Positions 1-11,300 of a DNA stretch of 64,000 bases are shown one piece after another. How positions within the stretch are numbered: position 1 is the first letter of the stretch; every line of letters starts with the position of its first letter. The notes under the pieces are model-generated. The model saw nothing but the letters and a program-made list of their open reading frames with translations. It was not told the DNA's origin and ran no database searches. Made by a program: the position numbers and the translations under genes. The DNA comes from Oxytricha trifallax (Eukaryota > Ciliophora > Spirotrichea > Sporadotrichida > Oxytrichidae), in the NCBI GenBank assembly GCA_000711775.1, contig ARYC01000575.1:62001-126000 (forward strand). The letters run 5' to 3'.

Positions 1-1192
1 CGAATTGGAGTTGATTTGATATAGCTATCACTTGGCACTTCTCAAATCGTACGACTGGACTTTTGTACTTAAGATTTACTGCATACCCCTGTCTTTCGAA
101 GAACCTTTTTAAGTCGTCTATCTTCTCCGCATCGTATAATATGTCTCTCTTGATTTCATCCATATTGACCAGCTGAGGCTATGATTTTTACATGCCGGGA
201 TCAACACAAATTGTGCGATTTAGTATTCTAAAGTCCTCTGTGATATAGATTTTTCTTAGGTATTTCGCAATCGTTGTTTTTCCTTTATTTGGCTCCCCAT
301 AGAGCCATACTACATTTACTTTATCTGGGCATTTTCTTAAGATTACCCTGTAGAGCATGTCTACTATGTCATAGTACATCATATCTTGCAAGACCTTTTA
401 ATCTACCTTAATCAAATGTGAGGATAAGGTATTTGATCGCTGAAGGAACCAAAGCAGTGATTCAAACTTGGTTTACTTGGGTGTGGGCTTGGAAATTATC
501 TTTTATTCTAGGGCCTGATAAGTTATTAGGGTTTTGTAGCTTTGAACTATTTTACCACACATTGCAGCGTCATCTTGATATTTTTCATACATCCCAGCAA
601 ATGAGTTAATTTACTGGCTTCTAAATAGCTGATTAAACTCATCAACAACCATGTCTTCAGACTACGATGAGGTTCTGGCTGATGATCTCCTAGTATTTAA
701 AATTCTAGCCTAGACTTTTGCATATTCAATGAATTGCTAGAAGTGTTCTGTATCACCGCACTAAAGTGTAAGCTTGGAATGATTTGCATAAAGCTTTCTG
801 ATTTTAACTTTGGCGATCACCGAGTATTTGATCTGTAGCTTGCTTAACGATTTATACCCAAAATAATCAGACTTGCTAAAGTAATTCTTCGTAAGTCCAA
901 TACCATCTTGCTTCAAGTGAATAGTAATGTAGTATGTTGCCTTGTCATGGACAGTGGATAAGATGATGAGTGCGTAGCTAAATCTTGTTGTTACACCTGA
1001 TATTGCCTCTACTGCTTGGGTATATACTTCCTTTAAATCATATATAAATATCTAAAGCACAAAGATTTGACGCTAGTTGATTTTAGTTTCTAGTTATTTT
1101 TCCTTTTTATCCACCATTGAGAGTTGAAAGGGATGTATGATCTTCACAAACTAATCTACATATGAGGGATATCTCTTCAATAATTTCAACAT
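1..1192 (-). CDS. Rep-like superfamily 3 helicase, partial (C-terminus beyond window)
   Basis: Read with TAA/TAG as Gln, one frame stays open from ATG at 1192 (a TGA lies directly upstream) to the window edge, about 397 codons; the standard code breaks it into short pieces. The C-terminal half has the SF3 helicase series: Walker A GEPNKGKTT (about 271-298), Walker B LVNMDEI (about 154-174) and motif C VIAISNQ (about 11-33). This order is typical of Rep proteins of small circular replicons and parvovirus-like elements, where the ATPase unwinds the origin. The N-terminal 200 residues are basic and I could not find a convincing HUH nicking motif (H-x-H), so nuclease activity is unproven. The gene sits inside a repeat-bounded element (terminus near 1531) with palindromic motifs upstream of its start. 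The Gln-rich reassigned codons show it has evolved within a ciliate. It could be a transposon gene, an integrated plasmid or a domesticated helicase. Confidence 0.8.
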
Positions 1193-1244
1193 TCATTTTA
1201 TTATTATTTTAAATATTATATTTACTTATCTGTTCTTTTAAATT

Positions 1245-1376
1245 CAATTTGTACAATCACATTAAATAAAAAAATTTAATCTCAAATCGTACACTGTACA
1301 AATTGTACATTTCAAAAGTACGCCCTAATTAATTAAAACATTAAAATATCAAATAGTATAATGTACAAATTGTACG
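1245..1376. promoter_or_regulatory. Iteron-like palindromes upstream of the Rep-like gene
   Basis: TGTACAAATTGTACA, an exact palindrome, lies at 1295-1309. TGTACAAATTGTACG lies at 1362-1376 and a half copy CAATTTGTACA at 1245-1255. The flanking CAAATCGTAC (1283-1292) reappears inverted at 1372-1381. These lie between the Rep start (1192) and the putative element end (1531), where a replication initiator would bind. Function is inferred from position and symmetry only. Confidence 0.5.
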
Positions 1377-1852
1377 ATTTGTCTAATAATTATAAAATTA
1401 AAATTAAATAAAAATGTTCTTAATCAAATTACTTTTACAACTAAATGTGATCAGTGGCAGTTGAAATGAACTAGAGTATTTGAATTGATTTGTATTTCTA
1501 TAATTTCCTAATCTTATGTGTTTTAGCAATAATTTAATCTAGTAATCTTAGAATTTTAAATTGTAAGATTTACTTAATTTTTTATTTTTTTAATAATGTC
1601 TTGGATTGTTGTGATATTGATCCTTATAAATAATAATTCATTTATAGATAATTATTGCAAATAATTCTATTATCATTACATATTTTAGCTGCTATGTAGG
1701 TTCAATAAATTATAGTTTTGACTATAAACATAAAAAATGCCATTTTTGTAATTTTGCTCTCTAGAGGTGCAGCATTTATAATTTTATTTTCTTCTCCTTA
1801 TCCATTTAATTAAAAAATAAATAAAATAATATAATATACCATAAGTAGTCTT

Positions 1853-2322
1853 GGGGGGGGGGGAAGTTCCCTGGCAAGTGGGAAGTTTCCTGGCAAGTAA
1901 ATTATATTATATATAATTTCATGATTTTTCATAACATCAATTTTTTTATTTACCAATTGTTTTATGGATATATTTAACATCCTTTAAGATCTTCAAAAAT
2001 ATAAGTTCATGTAATTTACTATTAATAACGTTATATAAATATAAACTGGAATCTTATAAGAAAATATTCATATTTACCATAAATCAAAATGCATTTAAAG
2101 AGGAAAATTAATGTTTAAAAAGATAAATATTAAAATATCAGCAGAAATTGACTAATATATCTTTAATTTAATGTAATTTAAATTATTATTAGTTAATACT
2201 AGTTGTTAGAAATAATAACCAACTAAAATAAAATGTTGAAAAAAATAAAAAATAATTTACTTGCCAGGAAACTTCCCAAAAATTTTTTTCTATCATAAAA
2301 CTGGGCAGGAAACTTCCCCCCC
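1853..2322. mobile_element. MITE with GGGGGAAGTTTCCTGG inverted ends and 7-bp direct repeat
   Basis: A 470-bp AT-rich element flanked by the direct repeat TAGTCTT (1846-1852 and 2323-2329). Left end: a run of G then GAAGTTCCCTGGCAAG, followed by a second GGGAAGTTTCCTGGCAAGTAA. Right end: the inverted counterparts TTACTTGCCAGGAAACTTCCC and CAGGAAACTTCCCCCCC. The double inverted motif matches the IES inside crotonase copy B (43025-43456), so both belong to one family. No coding sequence is visible. The direct repeat could be a target-site duplication or a pointer used at excision. Confidence 0.8.
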
Positions 2323-2336
2323 TAGTCTTATATAAT

Positions 2337-2700
2337 ATGTGCAGACAAAACCATGGAGGAGCAACCAGTGCAGTGACCGACAAAGTAGAGAGTGCAAGGG
2401 ACATGGCCCCCAGGAGACACCCCTACTCGCACACGCAGATAAAGGGTGGTGCCGAAGAGCCAAGTACTTCTACTCCAAGAGTTGGAACTAGTGTTGACAC
2501 CAGAGATCACAAGAGACTCAGAACTCAATGCGAAAAGACAAAGAGAATTCTCTCAAAAAACACTTGCTCAGGATGAACTTTTCAACAACTACTACTCCAT
2601 TGTGGATGACAAAGAGCTATTCGCAATTTATAATTGTACTTAATCTGTGAGCTATAACAGCACCGATTCACTGATAGCGTGGGTAAAAATTATCAGTTAG
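2337..2700 (+). other. GC-richer coding remnant, unknown
   Basis: This stretch is clearly richer in G and C than its surroundings and begins 7 bp after the MITE's direct repeat. Two overlapping frames look coding: one from 2337 running 79 codons (EEPSTSTPRVGTSVDTRDHK) and one from about 2446 that ends at TGA near 2700 under the ciliate code (FSQKTLAQDELFNNYYSIVD). Joining them needs a frame change, so this is either a decayed gene or a coding segment still carrying an unremoved insertion. No family was recognised. Confidence 0.4.
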
Positions 2701-4311
2701 TCCGGTAATTCTGTAGACATACCTTAGGGAAATTTAAACTAACTAATACATGTTTTTTTCCTTATTAAATATGCACATAATATATAAGACTGATTAATAT
2801 ATAATATCTAGAAATTTTGATCTCTAGAATTTTAATTTACCTATAGTTACTGACTATCTTTAAATAAATCTAGTAATTTCAACAAAAAATATTAATTCAT
2901 AAATTATAAATACTTCTAAAATATAAAATAATAACAGAATTAATTTATTTTATTATAAAATTATTTTAAAAAATATTTATTTTCAATTTTAGTCCATATT
3001 ATATTAAATTATTATATTTATTGTAATATATAAATTTTCTTAATGAAAATTAGTGGATAAAATTTTTCTTTTTCATTAGAAAAAATTTTGAGATGAAAAA
3101 AGTGATGGAAAAAAGCATATATTACAAGTTTCTTACACATTATAGAATTAACTTTAATTTAAAAATATATTTTATGCTTTATCAAATCGTAAGAGTGATT
3201 ATTTAAACTAATATACTTCGATTTAATCCAAAAGAACTATCTTTGGCAAGACTGCGATTTATAATATTATAAATTTGTATTTTATATAGAGATGATCATA
3301 AAATTTAAATAAATTTAATTAATTTATTATTTTAAATATTCTATAATAATTAAATTAAGAATAAATTAATCAAGTTAACATGCCAGTTATTTATATTCTT
3401 TATGATTAGGAAAACTTTTATATATTAATTTTATGCAAAAGAAAAAAAATATAAATTTTCAAGGATTAACTTCGAATTGAATAAATAAAATGATATCACA
3501 TAAATCGATAAAATAATCCATTATATATTTAATATCATTATTAACTTCAATTAATATCATAAACAATTAAAAAAAAGTTATAATTAATTGGTTATAATAA
3601 TTATTCTATAAAATAAAATATCCTTATTTAATTTAATTTTTAATTACAATATAATAATTATATTTTCAACAATATTTATTCAAAAAATAATTCTTATAAA
3701 TATAAAATAATTTTAATAATTTCATAAATAAAAATGTATTTTGTCAATTTTCAATTTTACGATGAATAATTTTATTTTTTTTGTAATATATAAATCTAAT
3801 GTTTATTTTTAAATCTGATTTTTTAATGATAAAGATATATCGATTTTAAAGCTTAATTTGAGTTTCAATAAGTTCAAATAAAGAAATATTAAAATAAAAT
3901 TATAGTTAAAATTAGTAAAACAAAACAATTATTTTATTAATTCAATATATGTACATTAATATTTCAAATAAATTATTATTTTTAACAATTTATTATATTT
4001 TCAGATTTATTATAATATAATACTCTAGTGGTATAATTTCATTTACAAGTATGATTATACCAATGAAATTCTAACTTTATATTTTATTCAATTAATGCTA
4101 TAAATTATATAAAATAATAATATTATTTTATTGTTTGTATCTTAGGTGCTATTTAATAAATCTTCTTCTTTTGAAAATCTGAAAAAAAAATATTAATAAA
4201 TACATTAAAAAAGCAAATTGAAGAAACTTTTATTTAGAGAGTAATAAATTCCTTATATAACTGGCATGATTTTAAAATATCATTGATTTAATTTGTATAC
4301 AGTTTTAAAAA
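2701..4311. other. AT-rich stretch without recognised features
   Basis: Very AT-rich sequence with short homopolymer-like runs. No TGA-terminated frame has coding character and no inverted repeat stands out. Confidence 0.6.
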
Positions 4312-5001
4312 TCAGATTGGACGAATAAGTTGATTAGTTTAATAGTTTACAGGACAGATCACCCTATAAAATGGGCCACAAACAAATGAACAAATAAGTT
4401 GAAGTACTTAGATGCATAGTATACAAAGCACAGATACTGCTTTTAAATGTAATTGAGTGAACCAATGCAACAATACATTAATGCTCAATTTTGATTAGTT
4501 GAGATTTGAGTTTTTTGTGCACAGTATGACTGGACGATCAGATAAAATATGAAAAGAATATAAATCTTTTAATTTAAAATTAATTACATTATTTTAATAA
4601 GATGCTCTTATCTTTTATTGAGTGCTTTCATCATCGTCCTTGTTTTTTGTAGTAGAATTTTTGAATGTCTATTCAGCTTCTCCTGACACATCACCTTTGA
4701 TCTTTTGTATCTCTAAGAAATATTGATCTAGCAGGGGAGTTCTGAATGTGATTGTCTTCCTACCTCTCTAATTTTCTTGTGTAATTCGATCTGCATAAAA
4801 TTGTGAAAAATACCTCTTTATCAATATTCGGTATTCTTTCAGAGGCAAGGCTATTATAATTTTAAATACTTAACATCCTTGGTGTTTAATTTCGGGATCT
4901 TCAAACTTTAAATTAACTGGGTAATTATAATTTTCAAGGAAGCATATCTTTGAGGCAATATTTATTTTACTGATAAATTGCCTATAATTGAATTCGTTCA
5001 T
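4312..5001 (-). CDS. Hypothetical protein, 229 codons in ciliate code
   Basis: ATG at 5001 to TGA at 4312 is open with TAA/TAG as Gln. The N-terminal 140 residues look coding (MNEFNYRQFISKINIASK; LPLKEYRILIKRYFSQFYAD) and are followed by an acidic low-complexity tail (KNKDDDESTQQ). The remainder, below about 4600, is AT-rich and may be read-through of non-coding DNA, so the true end is uncertain. The local GC content is higher than the flanks. It lies just downstream of another ORF (5080-5500) in a different frame. The two may be one gene separated by an intron, IES or frameshift. No family was recognised; membership in a mobile element is possible but unproven. Confidence 0.45.
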
Positions 5002-5079
5002 GATAATGATTACGGTTTTTCACAGTCCTGTTGAGTTTGCTCAAAGTTTTAGCTTTGTGGCAAAAATTAACTATATAAA

Positions 5080-5500
5080 TCATCCTATGACTATAATAGA
5101 AGTATAGTGAATAATGTTGAAGGCGAACACAAATGATATTGGGCTCATTCGATAAAGAATTTAAATTTAGTTGGACTTTATTGTTGCGGTACTATTTTAT
5201 CTCATCGAGGTATCGATATAACTTGACTTTAATACAGCACTTCTGAATTCAGTAAACAATACAATCAAATTTAAATCAAGCTACCTAAATCCTCCGAGAG
5301 ATAAATTCGTACCACCAATGGTAAAGTCTAGTTAATTTAATTCTCTGTTGAATGAGTTCAAGATCGCTTCAACGGCTTCAAATCTTATCTGCCAATGTTT
5401 TTAATTTGATTTAAATTAATATTCCTTTTTTAAATGTATTCCTCCACTTATAATATGCTATAAAATTATTATTTAAGTCTTGTTAAATTGAATTAAGTCA
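5080..5500 (-). CDS. Hypothetical protein, upstream partner of the 4312-5001 ORF
   Basis: An open frame under the ciliate code ends at TGA 5082-5080. Its residues have coding character (RFEAVEAILNSFNRELNQLD; FTIGGTNLSLGGFRQLDL; then IVLFTEFRSAVLKSSY). Its beginning was not defined: the frame stays open upstream into AT-rich DNA beyond 5500 with no clear start. About 80 bp separates it from the downstream ORF, and that gap contains TGA in the relevant frames. A split gene (intron or IES between the parts) is the simplest reading. Function unknown. Confidence 0.4.
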
Positions 5501-5519
5501 TATATAAGTTAAATAAATT

Positions 5520-6892
5520 TCTTGAAAAAAATAAACTTTTATTATAATTTTATCCATGATATTGTAAGTTAACAATTTAAAGTAGAAAAAATTAAGTTAT
5601 AACCAAGCTTCTTATTATTTGTGATTTTTTTAAACAGAACATAACTTCATATATTATAAAAATAGGTTAATAAATTTTTTTTTAATAAAAATACATTTCA
5701 TTTATTGTATTTTTCTCATACACTTTTTATTAAATATATACATTTTCAATACAATATAAGTAAATGTGGTTAAATATTCGTTTTTAATATATTTAATTGT
5801 AAATTTACTGATAAAAATTCAATTTTATATATTTTTAATTAAATTATATTTTTTTATTATAAATATATAATTATATAAAATATATTATGCAATTAATTTT
5901 ATCTTAAAAAGCATTAAATAATAATAGAATAATTAAAATATATTAAATTTATTTTCGAAGAAGAGAAAAAGGTGCAATGTTTTAGGTACTACACTTCAAA
6001 TAATTGAGAAATTATTTTAATAGCTAGAATATATGACTCCACTCATTAATTGTATAATAAAGGAGAAAATTATATTTAAATGCATTAGAAACATATTATT
6101 TTTTTTGCATTTGTCTAATTGGCAATTTATTTATACAATAATAATGCTAATGAATAAATTGTTAAGATTAGTAATAATTTTAATATCAAAATTTTTGATT
6201 GATAAATAAGTGCATGCATTACGACTTTATATAAATCAATTTTTTGTAATTAAATTATAGATTTAATTTGAAATTATTGTAAATTAAGTATAAACTCTGA
6301 TAAAAAATAGATAAATATATCTTTAAAATAATTTTATATAAATTTAAGAATAAAATTTCTAACCAAAATATATCATTCTTATTAATAAATATTTTATTTA
6401 TATAAACTTCACTATTTTAATAGTAATATATTTAGATATTCACTTGCTTCAATGTTTACTAAAAATTCTTAAATTTGTAGCAGTAACATTAGAAACTCCC
6501 AATATGTGTTTTTATCAGTGTACTATCGTAATTTTATTTCTAGTCTTTAGCTATATTTAACTGATTTTAGAATCTTGTTTTAAATGAATATTTTACTGAG
6601 GTTTATCCATTAAAAGGACTGAGGATTCAAAGAAACGTATCCTTTAGATTCTAGATAGATTTAAGTCAATTATTGATAAATTATAGCATTCTTGCTTTAT
6701 AATAACCTGAATACTGCTGTGCTTTGTTAATTTATTTAGCTTTTAAAAATTTAACTGAGCCTTAAAGAATGATTATTTGATGTGAAAGATTAGGCAAATT
6801 TCTGGATGATAATTGGTTTAAAAGCGCATGTTATCAATCAAATTTAAATGAAGCACGCTTATTGTGAGAATGCTATTTAAAAATTCAATTAT
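5520..6892. other. AT-rich stretch without recognised features
   Basis: AT-rich, no coding frames with sensible residue composition, and no clear repeats up to the terminus of the element at 6893. Confidence 0.55.
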
Positions 6893-8332
6893 TATTGCTA
6901 AAATAGATAAAGATAGGAAATTGTAGAAATTAATCAGAAATCTTAAAAGCATTTGAATATTAACAGCCAAGTATTTGAGAGTAATATAAATCAAATTTGG
7001 GAGCAAGTAAACAGGATTCTAGCTATGTGTTTACACTGTTTACTGTTTAATCTTTAATTATATTTATTATTTTAAAATTAAAAGTTTGATTAAATTCTAA
7101 ATTAAAAATAAACAGATAAACAAGTAAACAGGCCCACACTTATCTGTTCCCTGTTTAATTACATAGGTTAGGGAGCAAGTAAACGAATAAACAGATAGTT
7201 CAAAAGTGTGTTTACTGTTTAATTACATAGACTAGGGAGCAGATAAACAGACTAAACAGATTGAAAAAATGTGTTTATTAGTTTAATTTAGTAATTAGAT
7301 GTAATTGTAATTAAAAAATTAAATGATCAAGAAAATGGATGTGGCTCGCTATATAATCTCAATTGAACCAGATGCTGTAGCTACTATAGTCTATTTCAAA
7401 GAATGCCGCCCAAGAACTTTTCTTACAAGTCTTTTTTCATTCTGAAGCTAGCCCTAGCTAAGTAGTTGGATAATTAGGCTGATTTTGAAGCCGAAAAGAA
7501 AATATGACCGAGATGCTTATCGCACATTTAGATTTGCTTTGATGTAGCTGAGGAAAGACCTGCACAGCCGGTATAAAGATAGGGGAGGCACAGATGACAT
7601 TCAAGAATCTTTCAGTTGAGATCACGATAAATGAACTGTCCTTCGACGAGATGAGAAAAGTAGACTTAGACCTTTATGGAGAGAATAACAGTCTGTAAAA
7701 TTGAGATGCAATCATTTAGAAGAGACGAATCATTCCCATTCACTGGCGTGGATTTAGCAAGGCAATTGTACAAGAGATGTGTGGAGAGTAGCAACGCAGA
7801 CGACACCCACTCGCATTCCGATGATCACAATGAAGAAGAAGGCAATCACGAGCAGCAGGAGAGAAAGTCACATGGATCACTGATGTCATTATATTGAAGT
7901 GCAATTACAATTACATCTAATTACTAAATTAAACAAATAAACACATTTTTTCAATCTGTTTAGTCTGTTTATCTGCTCCCTAGTCTATGTAATTAAACAG
8001 TAAACACACTTTTAAACCATCTGTTTATTCGTTTACTTGCTCCCTGACCAATGTAATTAAACAGGGAACAGATAAGTGTAGGCCTGTCTACTTGTTTATC
8101 TGTTTATTTTTAATTAATGATTTGATCAAACTTTTAATATTAAAATAATAAATATAATTAAAGATTAAACAGTAAACAGTGTAAACACATAGCTAGAATC
8201 CTGTTTACTTGCTCCCAAATTTGATTTATATTACTCTCAAATACTTGGCTGTTAATATTCAAATGCTTTTAAGATTTCTGATTAATTTCTACAATTTCCT
8301 ATCTTTATCTATTTTAGCAATATTAGTAGATT
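6893..8332. mobile_element. Long-terminal-inverted-repeat element with decayed cargo
   Basis: Arms of about 430 bp (6893-7320 and 7898-8332) are inverted copies starting TATTGCTAAAATAGATAAAG. Each arm contains three spaced repeats of GGGAGCA(A)GTAAAC or GGGAGCAGATAAAC (near 7001, 7170 and 7231) and repeats of TGTGTTTAC...TGTTTAAT, as expected of subterminal protein-binding sites. The central 577 bp is GC-richer and coding-like. Termini match the Rep element and the 14.7-17.9 kb element. I could not define a target-site duplication. Confidence 0.8.
7333..7897 (+). pseudogene. Decayed gene inside the 6.9-8.3 kb element
   Basis: Several consecutive frame fragments under the ciliate code look like pieces of one protein interrupted by frame changes. 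They are MPPKNFSYKSFFILKLALAK (near 7403), KYDRDAYRTFRFALMQLRKD, VEITINELSFDEMRKVDLDL, and an acidic His-rich C-terminal piece from 7676 to TGA 7897. At least three frame changes would be needed to connect them. No family was recognised, and it shows no clear similarity to the Rep-like gene at the window start. It could alternatively be several small ORFs. Confidence 0.45.
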
Positions 8333-11300
8333 TATAATAAAATTTTGCAACAAAGGCGGTTTTAATGAATAATAATTTTATAATTTTAAATAATTATGAA
8401 TAATAATCAAAATATATTTTTTTTTTAATTAAAAGAATTTGCTTCTAATTATCTATTTTATTTTAATTAAAATATTCTTTAATTTCTATTTCTATATAAA
8501 TTATTGAATATAAAATACATAAAAATCTGTAAAAAACAAGAAAAAAACATAAATTAAAAAACAGTTTAGGGGCTTTATATCAGATAGATGAACTGCAACT
8601 TGAAAGTCAACAAGATTAATACACCTCTTAACACAAATCTTTATACAAGGACTCAGATAGTGATAATAACTACCCACCTATACCAAAAAATTATTGCTTT
8701 AATAAATAAAATCAATAAAAATAACAAATAGTTAATTTTTTATCTTATAAATCAATGTATTTTAGAAAAAATTAAATATTTTAAATTAATAGAAATTTAA
8801 TATATAAAAAACTTAATTAGTCATTAAATTATTATCATTAAACTTTAAACATGAGTCAATATTGTTACCCTGTATATCTTACACCATTTTACGAAATCAA
8901 AATATAAAACCTTTTTCTCTAACAAATTTGCTTAAATTTATATTCACAATCAATCTTTCTGAAATCTCATTGTTTGATATTATTCGTATTTATAATATAA
9001 TATGAATATTTTATTCTTTACCAAAATGAGAAAAGCTATTTTATATTCATCGCATTCATAGGGCGTGTACCCCTTTTCCCTTTCTTTAATATAAGATTCC
9101 GAAATCTAAGACTCATTTCTTAAAATTTTAAATCTAATATTCAAAATAGCAATTAATTATTCAAAATATCGGAATTAATAATTAATTGTCAGGCAAGCAT
9201 ACCAGTAAGTAGAAAAAAGGGAAATAAAATATCGAATTAAGTATAAAACAAAGAATAATACAGTTAAAAATGAGCTATAATCATGGATATATTAAGTATT
9301 CATAATATATTTATTGAAATTCTTTGTTTAAACTAATCAATATGGCTTTTATAAATAGTATTATAAAATACTATAATGCAATAATTTTTAGCCCACAAAA
9401 GCACATTTTTTATAAAATATTTCCTCTTCTTTTCTATTTAAAATTCGTTTGTTTGTTGAAAGAGATTCGAAAGATAATTATAATAAAATTTTAAAAGAAA
9501 AACTAACTCCCCCTCATTTACTTATTTCAAATTATCCCGCTATTATGTAGTTAATAATCTGATACTGCCAATAATTCAAATTGCATACATTAAAATACAT
9601 ATTATGTAAGCTTAAATTATTTAGTCTTGATATATTAATGAATATATAGTTATTTATATTTACTTTTATAAATTCAACGAATTAATACAATTTAGAAAAT
9701 ATATTAACCAAATGTGAATAATAAACAAATTAATAATAAACTTAATAGTTTAAATTATAGTAAACGGCGAATTTACGTATAATATATTTAATAATAATTT
9801 TTATAATTAAATTATTAAATTACTAATATAATTTTTTTCATAAATATTAATATTTTATAATAATAAATATAAATTTATTATAAAAATTTTAAAGATATTA
9901 AATAAATCTCTCAATAATATATTAAACTTGTTATTATTTTTTTTTAATCATGGAAAGTTCTTATTTAATATATGATCAGATATCACTTTTTAATAAAAGA
10001 ATTACAAGAAATAAACTAAAAATTAAATTTTAAAAATCCTCCATAGAGTCTGAATCATATCGAAATTTTATAATGAATTGTTTAAAACCATGAGAAAAAT
10101 TATTATTTTCATCTAAATCCTCCTTGAATACAATTTTTAAAAAAATAATATAAGAATAAAAATATTGCTGTGTATAACGTTTTCCTTATCTATTAATAGG
10201 TAATAAACTTGGTGAATTGGTAAAAAATGCTAAATAAATATGCAACTGTAGAAATAAGTTTGGTAAATATATTATGAATAAAATTTTTAGTATTATAATA
10301 AGTTAGGATATAATCTAATCTAATTAATAAAGATTTTTAAAGTGATTAAACTTTTCCGCATAAACTAACTACCATTTAAACTACTATTTTTAATTAATTA
10401 GTAATCTAAAAATAATTAACTTATTAACTTTTATCAAACTTTATAATTAAAATGAAAAATATAAGACAATCGAGAAAAACTGGGCAATGTTTCTCGATTA
10501 TCTTAAATTAAATATGAAAAGTTGGTAAATATTGATTAATTTATTTAAAAATATAAATGATAAAACTATACTACTGTATTATATATATAATTGCCTGAAT
10601 AATAAAAACTTTGCCAGAAGAACTTAAGTACCAATAATCGAAAGATAAGATTAATAAAGGAAGTGTTTAAGGAATAAAAGAGAACAATAGATTGAATTTC
10701 ACAGCAATTATAAAAATTTTTTAATTATTTATTTTCTTATGAGAAAGATTTTTTTTAATCTTGAATACTTTTAATTGATTAAAGTAAATTAAGATTAAAT
10801 AAATTATTATATTTAATGAAATATTATTTTATAAATAAAATATAGCTTAGCAAGGTATAACTACGTTCTTCACATAATTAGGTTGACTCTTCTATATAAT
10901 CTCTAAATTAAAATTTATATTTTAAATTATATCAATACTTTTCATTTAATAATTATAACTACTTAGAATATATAATTATATTAAAGTAGTGATTCCATAA
11001 ATAATAACTCGCTTTAATATTATAATATTATTTTAAATCTATATTGAATTTTAGGATTATTTATTAATTTTTAATTTGTAATATTTCAATTTTTTAAATC
11101 GCACTGAATATATTAGATAAATTCTAATTAATATAATTTATTTACGAATACTTAAAGATATATAATATAAATATATTAATGGTATATAAATATAACCAGT
11201 TTAAGTTTATACTAGCTTCATCATAAAAAAAATAAAATTAAATTTTCCATTATTTAAAGAATCTATTAAATCATATAAAATTTACTCACTTAGATTTTTT

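Larger units (their letters stand above)
1..1531. mobile_element. Rep-bearing element, right part
   Basis: The sequence ending at about 1531 (TTTCTATAATTTCC...TTTTAGCAATA) closely resembles the right end of the element at 6893-8332 (TTTCTACAATTTCC...TTTTAGCAATA). It also resembles, more distantly, the element ending at 17858. The Rep-like gene is therefore probably cargo of this family. The left terminus lies outside the window, so the inverted repeat cannot be verified for this copy. Confidence 0.5.

Noticed and set aside
2189..2528. Minus-strand frames across the MITE end
   Set aside because: They run across the element boundary and have no family-like content.
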